A DNA stretch of 64,000 nt from the NCBI RefSeq assembly GCF_052115025.1, contig NZ_JBFRFW010000022.1:24854-88853 (forward strand), given 5' to 3'. Below the pieces are notes generated by a model that was not told where the DNA came from, did not search any database, and worked only from the letters and a program-made list of their open reading frames with translations. Shown here in pieces: positions 54,358 to 63,039 of this stretch. The translations under genes and the position numbers were made by a program. Numbering within the stretch: the first letter of the stretch is position 1; the number at the start of each line of letters is the position of its first letter. This stretch comes from Bradyrhizobium_A sp052115025. GTDB lineage: Bacteria > Pseudomonadota > Alphaproteobacteria > Rhizobiales > Xanthobacteraceae.

Positions 54358-54867
54358 TTAATCAACCACGGCGCAGGCGATGCGCCCGCCGGCATTGCCG
54401 GTCGGATCGGTCCTGTAGTCGTCAGCAGCCGCATGGATGACGAATGCCGTACCCTCGGGCTTGTAGAGCGAGTTCGGCTTGCCCTTGTCGAGCGTCACCG
54501 CCGTATTGACGATCTCGACCGCAACCTCGCCGGAGGCCGGCACGATCAGGTTCGGCATGTCGCCGGCATGATGGCCGTCGGCCGACATCATGCCATGCTT
54601 CTTGTTGTCGGGATTGAAATGGCCGCCGGCCGTGGTGAAAGGCGGCTCGCACTTGCCGACCGCGTGGACATGAAAGGCATGCTCGCCCGGCGGCAGGCCC
54701 CTGGCCGTCAGCTTGACCAGCACGCCGTCCGAGACGGCGGTGAGGTCGATGGCGCCGATAGCCGCGCCATCTGCATTCTTGACGGTGGCCTTGGCGGATT
54801 GGGCGGACGCACCGCCGATGGACAGGGCCGCCATCGCGGCGGCGGCCAGAAATGCGCGAACGATCAT
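54358..54867 (-). CDS. sodC: Periplasmic Cu/Zn superoxide dismutase
   Basis: Secreted dismutase of 169 residues. A signal peptide (MIVRAFLAAAAMAALSIGGASAQ) precedes the beta-barrel. Metal ligands lie in GEHAFHVHAVGKCEPPFTTAGGHFNPDNKKHG and VIHAAADDYRTDPTGNAGGRIACAVV. The disulfide Cys pair is GKCEPP and RIACAV. It removes superoxide in the periplasm. The next genes encode envelope redox repair and secreted proteins. Confidence 0.95.
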   Translation of the reverse strand: MIVRAFLAAAAMAALSIGGASAQSAKATVKNADGAAIGAIDLTAVSDGVLVKLTARGLPPGEHAFHVHAVGKCEPPFTTAGGHFNPDNKKHGMMSADGHHAGDMPNLIVPASGEVAVEIVNTAVTLDKGKPNSLYKPEGTAFVIHAAADDYRTDPTGNAGGRIACAVVD

Positions 54868-54930
54868 CAGGGCCTCATCACGTCATGGCAATGCATGACG
54901 CTAGCACGTCTCAGCCACGGGCGCAGTGCA

Positions 54931-55710
54931 CTAACTGCCGCTGAAGGCGTTGTAGCCCTGGTTCTCCCAGTAGCCGCCCTTGTAGTCGTTGGTCACTTCC
55001 ATGCCGATCACATACTTCGGGTTCTTGAAGCCGAGCTTGGTCGGCACCCGGATCTTCATCGGATAGCCATAGGCCCTTGGCAGGATGTCGTCGCCGAACT
55101 TGAAGGTCATCTGGGTCTGCGGATGCAGCGCGGTCGGCATGTCCAGCGTGCTGGTATAGCCCTCCGCGCAGCGGAACCAGCAGTATTTCGCCCGGGTGTC
55201 GGCCCCGACCAGCTTCAGGAAGTCGCGCAGCGGCGTTCCCGTCCAGCTGCCGATCGCGCTCCATCCTTCCACACAGATGTGGCGGGTGACCTGCTTGACC
55301 TGCGGCAGGGCGTGGAGCTCGTCCAGCGTCCAGGCCTTCTTGTTGTCGACGAGGCCCGTGACCTCGAAGCGGTAGTCCTTGCCGTCGACGTCCGGCGCAT
55401 CGTCGAGGGCATAATAGGCGTTGAACGGAAATGGTTTGGTGATCGCGCTCTCGGCGTAGGTCGGCGCCAGCGTGTTGGGATTGAACAGCGCCGCCTGCAC
55501 CGCGTCGTTGAACTTCGACACCTGAGCCAGCAATGCGTCGGCGGAATCGCTGTCGATGACGTTGCAGCCGGTCAGCAGGGTCAGCGCGCCGAAGCTGGCG
55601 CCCCCGGCGATAAAGCGCCGCCGTGACAGCTCCGGCATCAGCTTGACCGCGTCGCGGACCAGCAGCGACTTGTCGACGCCGGGAATGATGAGCTCGCGAA
55701 GCCTTCTCAT
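54931..55710 (-). CDS. Tat-exported molybdopterin-dependent oxidoreductase (MsrP/YedY-like, sulfite-oxidase fold)
   Basis: Protein of 259 residues. The Tat signal SRRRFIAGGASFGALTLLTG begins near residue 29. The Moco domain includes VTRHICVEGWSAIGSWTGTPL, where the Cys ligates molybdenum, then YCWFRCAEGYTSTLDM and GYPMKIRVPTKLGFKNPKYVIGMEV. It resembles MsrP, which repairs methionine sulfoxide in periplasmic proteins, but is shorter at the N-terminus and is paired with a b-type cytochrome of a different type from MsrQ. It lies 10 bases after that cytochrome gene, with AGGAGG in between, so the two are an operon. Confidence 0.87.
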   Translation of the reverse strand: MRRLRELIIPGVDKSLLVRDAVKLMPELSRRRFIAGGASFGALTLLTGCNVIDSDSADALLAQVSKFNDAVQAALFNPNTLAPTYAESAITKPFPFNAYYALDDAPDVDGKDYRFEVTGLVDNKKAWTLDELHALPQVKQVTRHICVEGWSAIGSWTGTPLRDFLKLVGADTRAKYCWFRCAEGYTSTLDMPTALHPQTQMTFKFGDDILPRAYGYPMKIRVPTKLGFKNPKYVIGMEVTNDYKGGYWENQGYNAFSGS

Positions 55711-55720
55711 GATGTCCTCC

Positions 55721-56377
55721 TCAGCGACCGATGATCATGGCGCGCAGGCTCTTCGGCACGAGCAACGCCAGCGCGACATGGACGACCAGGAACGCGACGA
55801 TCGCGGCCATGCAGAAGAAGTGAACGTAGCGGGCGGTATCATAACCGCCGAACAGCGCGGTCAGCCACTGCAGCTGCACCGGTTTCCAGATCGACAGGCC
55901 CGACAGCACGATGACGATGCCGATGAGGATGATGCCGCCGTAGAGCAGCTTCTGGACCTGATTGTAGGTCGAGAGATCCGCGTGCGACAGCCGGCCGGTC
56001 AGTGCGGCGCGGGTGTCGGCGATGACGCCGGCGGGGGTCAGCGGCAGCAGCTTGCGGCGGAAGCGGCCGGTGACAAGGCCGCTGACGACATAGATCAGGC
56101 CGTTGACCATCAGCAGCCACATCGCCGCGAAATGCCACAGCAGCGCGCCGCCGAGCCAGCCGCCAAGCGTGATGGCGTGCGAGAAGGTAAAGTCGAACAG
56201 CGGCGAAGCGTTGTAGATCTGCCAGCCGGACATGATCATCAGGATCATGGCGAGCGCGTTGATCCAGTGCACGATCCGCACCCAGGCCGGCTGGATCACC
56301 TTGGCCGGCATCGCGGCCGCTTCGCCATCACCGGCCCGGCCGCGGTCGGCCGGAAGGCTCGAGGTGACACTGGACAT
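55721..56377 (-). CDS. Cytochrome b/b6-type membrane subunit partner of the molybdoenzyme
   Basis: Membrane protein of 218 residues with four main helices of the Ni/Fe-hydrogenase-type cytochrome b family (PF01292-like). VRIVHWINALAMILMIMSGWQIYN carries the first haem-ligand His. LLWHFAAMWLLMVNGLIYVVSG and RYVHFFCMAAIVAFLVVHVALALL carry the others. It probably passes electrons from quinol to the adjacent Tat-exported molybdoenzyme. AAGGAG precedes ATG 56377. Confidence 0.87.
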   Translation of the reverse strand: MSSVTSSLPADRGRAGDGEAAAMPAKVIQPAWVRIVHWINALAMILMIMSGWQIYNASPLFDFTFSHAITLGGWLGGALLWHFAAMWLLMVNGLIYVVSGLVTGRFRRKLLPLTPAGVIADTRAALTGRLSHADLSTYNQVQKLLYGGIILIGIVIVLSGLSIWKPVQLQWLTALFGGYDTARYVHFFCMAAIVAFLVVHVALALLVPKSLRAMIIGR

Positions 56378-56559
56378 GAACTTGCTCCTTGCGCAGCGTT
56401 GGATCCTGGGCCTGCTCTGTGACCAATACGGCGTTCCGTCGGCATTGTTACGCAGCCGCCGCGCAAAAGTGGAGACCGGTCACGGCATCGGCATCGAGCG
56501 CCGCGCTGCCGCCGATCAGTTTCCCGTGAACGGTCGTCGATGGGCTCCGTGTCGCAAGT

Positions 56560-56587
56560 CGGCGAGCCGGACAGGGCCGGCTCGCCG
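56560..56587 (-). other. Strong hairpin downstream of the fasciclin gene
   Basis: CGGCGAGCCGG and CCGGCTCGCCG form a perfect 11-bp stem with a six-base loop, about 50 bases past the fasciclin stop on the minus strand. No T run follows, so it may be a Rho-assisted stop or an mRNA end protector. Confidence 0.5.
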
Positions 56588-56635
56588 TTGCGCCGGACGG
56601 ACGGTTTGGGGGAACCGGCCGCCGCGAGGCCCCGG

Positions 56636-57214
56636 TCAGCCCGGAAGCAGCACGGTGTCGACCACGTGAATCACGCCGTTCGACTGCAGCACGTCCGGGA
56701 TGGTGACCGTCGAGGTGCCGCCCTTGGCATCGGTGATCGAAAGCTTGCCGGCTTCCGGCTGCTTGATGGTGATCTCGTCACCCTCGACGGTCTTGAACTT
56801 GGCGGAGCCGCCGCCGTCCTTGACCGCCTTCATCAGCGACGTCGCGGTGAGCCGGCCCGGCACCACATGATACGTCAGCACCGCTGTCAGCTTGGGCTTG
56901 TTCTCCGGCTTCAACAGCGCATCGACGGTGCCGGCCGGCAGCTTGGTGAACGCGGCATTGGTCGGGGCGAACACCGTGAACGGCCCGGCGCCTTCCAGGG
57001 TCTCGACGAGGCCGGCGGCCTTCACCGCGGCGACCAGCGTGGTGTGGTCCTTCGAGTTGACGGCGTTCTGGATGATGTTCTTGGAGGGATACATCGGCGC
57101 GCCGCCGACGTTCACGGTCTTTTCACCCGACATCTTATCCTGTGCGACGACCGGCGCCGCCGCGATCAACGCTCCGACGGCCACGGCCGACAGCAGAACT
57201 GTGAACTTGGACAT
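56636..57214 (-). CDS. Secreted fasciclin (FAS1) domain protein
   Basis: Protein of 192 residues with a signal peptide (MSKFTVLLSAVAVGALIAAAPVVAQ) and one FAS1 domain: KNIIQNAVNSKDHTTLVAAVKAAGLVETL, GPFTVFAPTNAAFTKLPAGTVDALL, LTYHVVPGRLTA and the C-terminal SNGVIHVVDTVLLPG. FAS1 proteins mediate adhesion or matrix contact. GGGAGA precedes the ATG. Fully periplasmic or extracellular. Confidence 0.95.
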   Translation of the reverse strand: MSKFTVLLSAVAVGALIAAAPVVAQDKMSGEKTVNVGGAPMYPSKNIIQNAVNSKDHTTLVAAVKAAGLVETLEGAGPFTVFAPTNAAFTKLPAGTVDALLKPENKPKLTAVLTYHVVPGRLTATSLMKAVKDGGGSAKFKTVEGDEITIKQPEAGKLSITDAKGGTSTVTIPDVLQSNGVIHVVDTVLLPG

Positions 57215-57478
57215 GTATAATCTCCCGATGAAATGCGGCGGACCATCCGCCGGCGATCTGAGGTGTCGACGGCGGGGGCACCCTGGTCGGTCGCCCGCGC
57301 CGATGATTGATCTACGGGGCGCGCCATAACGGGTTTCCGGAATATTTTTGCGGCCGCGCTGAAACTTTCCGGCACCCTCGCCGTCCGTCCCCGCGCTTGA
57401 TCTCCCCCTTCAAATGGGCGAATAAATTTGCCTGCCCCCTGCTGCGTCGGGACCGCCCAACTGCGAGCCTCTTAAGCC

Positions 57479-58999
57479 ATGACCGCCAACCTGTTTTCGC
57501 GCCTGTTCGACGATGTGAAGGATCTGGATCGGCTGGCGATCGAAACGCCGGATGGCGGGCGGATCAGCTATGGCGACCTGATCGAGCGCTCGGGCCGGAC
57601 CGCGAACCACCTGGTGGCGCGCGGGGTCAAGGTCGGCGACCGTGTCGCCGTGCAGGTGGAAAAGTCGGTCGAGGCGCTGGTGCTGTATCTGGCGACGGTG
57701 CGGGCCGGCGCCGTGTTCCTGCCGCTCAACACCGCCTACACCTTAAACGAGATCGATTATTTCATCGGCGACGCCGAGCCGTCGCTGGTCGTCTGCGACC
57801 CTGCGAAGGTCGAGGGCGTCACCACGCTTGCCCGGCGTGTCGGCGCCGAGGTCGAGACGCTGGACGCCGCCGGCCGCGGCAGCCTCTCCGACGGCGCCGC
57901 GCAGCAGGACGCCGCATTCGTGACGGTTGCGCGCAACGGCGACGACCTTGCCGCCATTCTGTATACGTCCGGCACCACGGGCCGCTCCAAGGGCGCGATG
58001 CTCAGCCACGACAACCTGGTGTCGAACTCGCGGACGCTGGTCGACTTTTGGCGCTTCACCGATCGCGACGTGCTGATCCACGCCCTGCCGATCTATCACA
58101 CCCACGGCCTGTTCGTGGCCAGCAACGTCACGCTGTTCGCGCGCGCGTCGATGATCTTCCTCAGCAAATTCGATCCCAACCAGGTGATCGACCTGATGGC
58201 GCGCGCCACCGTGCTGATGGGCGTGCCGACCTTCTACACCCGCCTGCTGCAGAACCAGCGGCTGTCACGCGACACCACCAGCCATATGCGGCTGTTCATC
58301 TCCGGCTCCGCGCCGCTGCTCGCCGACACCCATCGCGAGTGGTCGGCGCGCACCGGCCACGCCGTGCTCGAGCGCTACGGCATGACCGAAACCAACATGA
58401 ACACCTCGAACCCCTATGACGGCGACCGTGTGCCCGGCGCCGTCGGCCTGCCGCTGCCCGGCGTGTCGGTGCGCGTCACCGATCCGGAGAGCGGCACGGA
58501 GCTCGCCCGCGACGCGATCGGCATGATCGAGGTCAAGGGCCCCAACGTGTTCAGGGGCTACTGGCGCATGCCGGAGAAGACCAAGTCCGAGTTCCGCGGC
58601 GATGGCTTCTTCATCACCGGCGACCTCGGCAAGATCGACGGCAAGGGATACGTCCACATCCTCGGCCGCGGCAAGGACCTCGTGATTTCCGGCGGCTTCA
58701 ACGTCTATCCGAAGGAAGTGGAGAGCGAGATCGACGCCATCGCGGGCGTGGTCGAGAGCGCTGTCATCGGCGTGCCCCATGCCGATTTCGGCGAGGGCGT
58801 CACCGCCGTGGTGGTGGCCGACAAGACGAAGGCGCTGAGCGAGGACGCCGTCCTGCAGGCGCTCGACGGCCGCCTCGCCAAGTTCAAGATGCCCAAGCGG
58901 GTGATCTTCGTCGACGATCTGCCGCGCAACACCATGGGCAAGGTGCAGAAGAACGTGCTGCGCGACACCTACGCGACGCTCTATACCAAGGCGACCTGA
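57479..58999 (+). CDS. matB: Malonyl-CoA synthetase
   Basis: AMP-forming enzyme of 506 residues joining malonate and CoA. ILYTSGTTGRSKGAMLSHDNL is the P-loop (about residues 162-182), then ALPIYHTHGLFV, ERYGMTETNMNT, the malonate-specific region SGSAPL, ITGDLGKIDGKGYVHILGR and the A10 motif NTMGKVQKNVLR. By my count Lys 488 is the A10 lysine, the residue acetylated by Pat in R. palustris MatB, and the surrounding sequence fits that Pat target pattern. Length and sequence match R. palustris MatB closely as I recall it. No matA or matC is adjacent. Confidence 0.92.
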   Translation: MTANLFSRLFDDVKDLDRLAIETPDGGRISYGDLIERSGRTANHLVARGVKVGDRVAVQVEKSVEALVLYLATVRAGAVFLPLNTAYTLNEIDYFIGDAEPSLVVCDPAKVEGVTTLARRVGAEVETLDAAGRGSLSDGAAQQDAAFVTVARNGDDLAAILYTSGTTGRSKGAMLSHDNLVSNSRTLVDFWRFTDRDVLIHALPIYHTHGLFVASNVTLFARASMIFLSKFDPNQVIDLMARATVLMGVPTFYTRLLQNQRLSRDTTSHMRLFISGSAPLLADTHREWSARTGHAVLERYGMTETNMNTSNPYDGDRVPGAVGLPLPGVSVRVTDPESGTELARDAIGMIEVKGPNVFRGYWRMPEKTKSEFRGDGFFITGDLGKIDGKGYVHILGRGKDLVISGGFNVYPKEVESEIDAIAGVVESAVIGVPHADFGEGVTAVVVADKTKALSEDAVLQALDGRLAKFKMPKRVIFVDDLPRNTMGKVQKNVLRDTYATLYTKAT

Positions 59000-59389
59000 C
59001 GCCCTCCCCGGCGCGGCCCGCCCGGCCGCACCGGCGGCTTCGAGCCTTCGGCCGGAGCGAAGACCGCCTGCGGATACTCCTGATTGCGTCCCTGTCGCCC
59101 CTCGGCTCATGCTCGGCGCGATTGGCGCCGGACGCCGCACAGACTTGGTGGCGCCGTGACGACGACCTCGCGCAGGTGAATCATGCTTCAGACATCATGC
59201 GTCGTTGACGACTCTCGCGGTCGAAATCGGCTGGTATACCAGCGTTCCGCAAGTGATGAACCTGCGTTCGCGTCATGGTCATTTCTGCGTTGCGCTCAAT
59301 CTTGTGACTTCGTAAATAGAATTGCTCTATCCAGCCGCCCGCAGCGCCGCCGAGTCATGGCCGCAACCTGCAACCCGTAAAAGACATCG
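59000..59389. other. matB-sdhC intergenic region
   Basis: Nearly 400 bases without a gene. It contains the palindrome listed at 59230 and a possible promoter: TTGTGA (59302-59307) and CTCTAT (59325-59330), spaced 17 bases and ending 60 bases before sdhC. No terminator is obvious after matB, so read-through is possible. Confidence 0.45.
59230..59243. promoter_or_regulatory. GTATAC-centred perfect palindrome upstream of sdhC
   Basis: GCTGGTATACCAGC is a perfect 14-bp palindrome, 146 bases upstream of the sdhC start and about 60 bases upstream of the promoter-like boxes. The TGGTATACCA core is typical of GntR/FadR-type operators, and the GTATAC centre is shared with the malonate regulator MatR box of rhizobia. 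Confidence 0.55.
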
Positions 59390-59785
59390 ATGACTGTCCA
59401 AACAAATCGTCCGCTTTCGCCGTTCTTGACGTATCGCTGGACGCTGACGATGGTCCTGTCCATCGTTCACCGCGCCACCGGCGTTGCGCTGTATGTCGGC
59501 ACCCTGCTGATGGCCTGGTGGCTGATCGCCACCGCCTCCGGTCCCACCGCCTACGCCAACATCCAGGCCTTCACCTCGAGCTGGATCGGCCGGCTGATCC
59601 TGTTCGGCTACACCTGGGCGCTGCTGCATCACATGCTCGGCGGCATCCGTCACTTCGTCTGGGATCTGGGCTACGGCTTCGGCCCCACCGAGCGTGAATG
59701 GCTGACCCGCGCGACGCTGATCGGCTCGATCACGCTGACGCTGGTGATCTGGATCATTGCCTATGCCGTTGGAGGCGCGCGATGA
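59390..59785 (+). CDS. sdhC: Succinate dehydrogenase cytochrome b556 subunit
   Basis: Complex II membrane anchor of 131 residues: RPLSPFLTYRWTLTMVLSIVHRATGVALY, then HHMLGGIRHFVWDLGYGF. Three helices; His in VHRATG and LLHHMLGGIRH bind haem and line the quinone site. It overlaps sdhD at ATGA (59782-59785), so the two are coupled. First gene of sdhCDAB. Confidence 0.96.
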   Translation: MTVQTNRPLSPFLTYRWTLTMVLSIVHRATGVALYVGTLLMAWWLIATASGPTAYANIQAFTSSWIGRLILFGYTWALLHHMLGGIRHFVWDLGYGFGPTEREWLTRATLIGSITLTLVIWIIAYAVGGAR

Positions 59786-60186
59786 GCGACACCAAGACCC
59801 AGGCCCGCTCGATCCGCACCCCGATCGCCCGGGTGCGCGGCCTCGGCGCCGCCCACAGCGGCACCAGCGACTTCTGGCGCCAGCGGCTGACCGCCCTCGC
59901 CCTGCTGCTGCTGTTCATCCCGGTCGTGCTGATCATCCTGACCCTGCTCGGACGCAATCACGCCGCCGCGGCCCAGATTCTCGGTTCGCCGCTGATCGCG
60001 ATCATCATGACCCTCTTCATTATCGCCAGCACCTGGCACATGAAGATCGGCATGCAGGTGGTGATCGAGGACTATGTCCACGACGAGAAGGTGAAGCTCG
60101 TCGCCGTCATCGCCAACACGTTCTTCGCGGCAGCCGTCGGCCTCGCCTCGATCTACGCCATTATCAAACTGTCATCTGGAGTGTAG
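59782..60186 (+). CDS. sdhD: Succinate dehydrogenase membrane anchor subunit
   Basis: Small anchor of 134 residues: RIRTPIARVRGLGAAHSGTSDFWRQRLTA then three helices, with ASTWHMKIGMQVVIEDYVHDE typical of alphaproteobacterial SdhD (the haem-side His and quinone residues lie here). Coupled to sdhC and followed by sdhA after three bases. Confidence 0.95.
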   Translation: MSDTKTQARSIRTPIARVRGLGAAHSGTSDFWRQRLTALALLLLFIPVVLIILTLLGRNHAAAAQILGSPLIAIIMTLFIIASTWHMKIGMQVVIEDYVHDEKVKLVAVIANTFFAAAVGLASIYAIIKLSSGV

Positions 60187-60189
60187 CGC

Positions 60190-62013
60190 ATGGCCGCCAA
60201 CGGCACTGGCGCTCCGGCCACCAACGGCCACGCCTACCCCATCGAAGATCACACCTATGACGTCGTCGTCGTCGGCGCCGGCGGCGCCGGCCTGCGCGCC
60301 GTCGTCGGCTGCAGCGAGGCCGGTCTGCGCACCGCCTGCATCACCAAGGTGTTTCCGACCCGTTCGCACACCGTCGCGGCGCAGGGCGGCATCTCCGCCT
60401 CGCTCGGCAACATGCACAAGGACGACTGGCGCTGGCACATGTACGACACCGTCAAGGGGTCGGACTGGCTCGGCGACCAGGATTCCATCGAATACCTCGT
60501 GCGCAACGCGCCGGATGCCGTCTACGAGCTCGAGCACTGGGGCGTGCCGTTCTCGCGCACCGAGGACGGCAAGATCTATCAGCGCCCGTTCGGCGGCATG
60601 ACCATCGATTTCGGCAAGAGCCAGGCGCAGCGCACCTGCGCCGCCGCCGACCGCACCGGCCACGCCATGCTGCACACGATGTACGGCCAGGCGCTGCGCC
60701 ACTCGGCCGAGTTCTACATCGAGTTCTTCGCCATCGACCTGATCATGGACGATCAGGGCGTCTGCCGCGGCGTCATCGCGCTCAAGCTCGACGACGGCAC
60801 GCTGCACCGCTTCCGCGCCCAGACCACCATCCTGGCGACCGGCGGCTACGGCCGCGCCTACGCGTCGTGCACCTCGGCGCACACCTGCACCGGCGACGGC
60901 AACGCCATGGCGCTGCGCGTCGGCTTGCCGCTGCAGGACATGGAGTTCGTCCAGTTCCACCCGACCGGCATCTACGGTTCGGGCTGCCTCGTCACCGAGG
61001 GTGCCCGCGGTGAGGGCGGCTATCTCGTCAATTCCGAAGGCGAGCGCTTCATGGAGCGCTATGCGCCGTCCGCCAAGGACCTCGCCTCGCGCGACGTCGT
61101 CTCGCGCGCGATGACCATCGAGATCCGCGAAGGCCGCGGCGTCGGCAAGAACAAGGACCACATCTTCCTGCACCTCGATCATCTCGATCCGAAGGTGCTG
61201 CACGAGCGTCTGCCGGGCATCTCGGAGTCGGCGAAGATCTTCGCCAACGTCGACGTCACCCGCCAGCCGATCCCGATCGTGCCGACCGTGCACTACAACA
61301 TGGGCGGCATCCCCACGAACTTCCACGCCGAAGTCGTCACCAAGAAGAACGGCGACGACAACGCGGTGGTGCCCGGCCTGATGGCGGTGGGCGAAGCCGC
61401 CTGCGTGTCCGTGCACGGCGCCAACCGTCTCGGCTCCAACTCGCTGATCGACCTCGTGGTGTTCGGCCGCGCCGCGGCGCTGCGCTGCGCCGAGAAGCTG
61501 ACCCCGAATGCCAAGCAGCCCGACCTGCCGGCGACCTCGGCGGATCTCGCGCTCGGCCGCCTCGACCGCTTCCGCAACGCCTCCGGCGGCACGCCGACCG
61601 CGCAGCTACGCGCCAACATGCAGAAGGTGATGCAGACCAACTGCGCCGTGTTCCGCACCGGCGACGTGCTGCGCGAGGGCCAGGACCTGATCCACAAGGT
61701 CCATGGCGGCATCGGCGACATCGGCGTCAGCGACCGCTCGCTGGTCTGGAATTCGGACCTGATCGAGACGCTGGAGTACGACAACCTGATCTCGCAGGCG
61801 GTGGTGACGATGGATTCCGCCGCCAACCGCACCGAGAGCCGCGGCGCCCACGCCCGCGAGGACTTCTCGGAGCGCGACGACAAGACCTGGATGAAGCACA
61901 CGCTGTCGTGGATCGACGATCGCGGCAACACCACGATCAACTACCGTCCGGTCCACGACTACACCATGACCAACGACGTGCAGTACATCCCGCCGAAGGC
62001 CCGCGTCTACTGA
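60190..62013 (+). CDS. sdhA: Succinate dehydrogenase flavoprotein subunit
   Basis: FAD subunit of 607 residues that oxidises succinate. VVVGAGGAGLRAVVGCSEAGL is the dinucleotide fold. TRSHTVAAQGGISASLG carries the His that binds FAD covalently. HPTGIYGSGCLVTEGARGEGGYL and the catalytic region VPTVHYNMGGIPTN follow, and RTESRGAHAREDFSERDDKTWMKHT is the typical C-terminus. Confidence 0.98.
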   Translation: MAANGTGAPATNGHAYPIEDHTYDVVVVGAGGAGLRAVVGCSEAGLRTACITKVFPTRSHTVAAQGGISASLGNMHKDDWRWHMYDTVKGSDWLGDQDSIEYLVRNAPDAVYELEHWGVPFSRTEDGKIYQRPFGGMTIDFGKSQAQRTCAAADRTGHAMLHTMYGQALRHSAEFYIEFFAIDLIMDDQGVCRGVIALKLDDGTLHRFRAQTTILATGGYGRAYASCTSAHTCTGDGNAMALRVGLPLQDMEFVQFHPTGIYGSGCLVTEGARGEGGYLVNSEGERFMERYAPSAKDLASRDVVSRAMTIEIREGRGVGKNKDHIFLHLDHLDPKVLHERLPGISESAKIFANVDVTRQPIPIVPTVHYNMGGIPTNFHAEVVTKKNGDDNAVVPGLMAVGEAACVSVHGANRLGSNSLIDLVVFGRAAALRCAEKLTPNAKQPDLPATSADLALGRLDRFRNASGGTPTAQLRANMQKVMQTNCAVFRTGDVLREGQDLIHKVHGGIGDIGVSDRSLVWNSDLIETLEYDNLISQAVVTMDSAANRTESRGAHAREDFSERDDKTWMKHTLSWIDDRGNTTINYRPVHDYTMTNDVQYIPPKARVY

Positions 62014-62076
62014 CGCGGACCTTCCTCTACACCCCTTGAACGAACACCCGGACGGCTCGCAGAAGGCTCGAGATCA

Positions 62077-62859
62077 ATGGTTGAATTCTCACTTCCCAAA
62101 AACTCGAAGATCACGGGCGGCAAGACCTGGCCGAAGCCGACCACCACCGGGGAGCTGCGCGAGTTCAAGATCTATCGCTGGAATCCGGACGACGGCAAGA
62201 ATCCGAGCACCGACACCTATTATGTCGACACCTCGGATTGCGGCCCGATGGTGCTGGACGGTCTGATCTGGATCAAGAACAACATCGATCCGACGCTGAC
62301 CTTCCGCCGCTCTTGCCGCGAAGGCGTGTGCGGCTCCTGCGCGATGAACATCGACGGCCAGAACACGCTCGCCTGCACCAAGTCGATGCATGACGTCGAC
62401 GCCGGCGCTGTCGACGTGAAGCCGCTGCCGCACCAGCCGGTGGTCAAGGACCTCGTCCCCGACCTCACCAACTTCTACGCCCAGTACGCCTCGATCGAGC
62501 CGTGGCTGCACACCGTCAGCCCGACGCCGCAGAAGGAGTGGAAGCAGTCCCAGGAGGATCGCCAGAAGCTCGACGGCCTCTACGAGTGCATCCTCTGCGC
62601 CTGCTGCTCGACCTCGTGCCCGAGCTACTGGTGGAACAGCGATCGCTTCCTCGGCCCCGCCGCGCTGCTGCAGGCGAGCCGCTGGGTCAACGACAGCCGC
62701 GACGAAGCCACCGGCGAGCGCCTCGACAACCTCGAGGATCCGTTCCGCCTCTATCGCTGCCACACCATCCTGAACTGCGCCAAGGCGTGCCCGAAGGGGC
62801 TCAATCCCTCCAAGGCGATCTCCGACCTCAAGCTCAAGATGGTCGAGCGGCAGATCTGA
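62077..62859 (+). CDS. sdhB: Succinate dehydrogenase iron-sulfur subunit
   Basis: Electron-transfer subunit of 260 residues. The 2Fe-2S ligands are in SCREGVCGSCAMNIDGQNTLAC. The 4Fe-4S and 3Fe-4S ligands are in CILCACCSTSCPSYWW and CHTILNCAKACPKGLNP. It passes electrons from SdhA to the quinone site. Ends the sdhCDAB operon, followed by a strong terminator. Confidence 0.98.
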   Translation: MVEFSLPKNSKITGGKTWPKPTTTGELREFKIYRWNPDDGKNPSTDTYYVDTSDCGPMVLDGLIWIKNNIDPTLTFRRSCREGVCGSCAMNIDGQNTLACTKSMHDVDAGAVDVKPLPHQPVVKDLVPDLTNFYAQYASIEPWLHTVSPTPQKEWKQSQEDRQKLDGLYECILCACCSTSCPSYWWNSDRFLGPAALLQASRWVNDSRDEATGERLDNLEDPFRLYRCHTILNCAKACPKGLNPSKAISDLKLKMVERQI

Positions 62860-62884
62860 CGTTCCGCAGTTCTCCGGTTCTGCG

Positions 62885-62917
62885 CAAGCGGCGAAGCCCC
62901 AGGCTTCGCCGCTTTTT
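62885..62917 (+). terminator. Rho-independent terminator after sdhB
   Basis: GCGGCGAAGCC and GGCTTCGCCGC form an 11-bp stem with a short loop, followed by TTTTTCG, about 30 bases past the sdhB stop. Confidence 0.92.
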
Positions 62918-63039
62918 CGTTGCCCGTCTGGATCGCCTGCCTGCTCCGGCCGGCCTCGTGCCCGGCACGCGCCACGACTTGCCACCCGCACCCGCTCGGG
63001 TACCCTTCGGCAACCTGCAGGGATATTCGGAAGGTTGCC

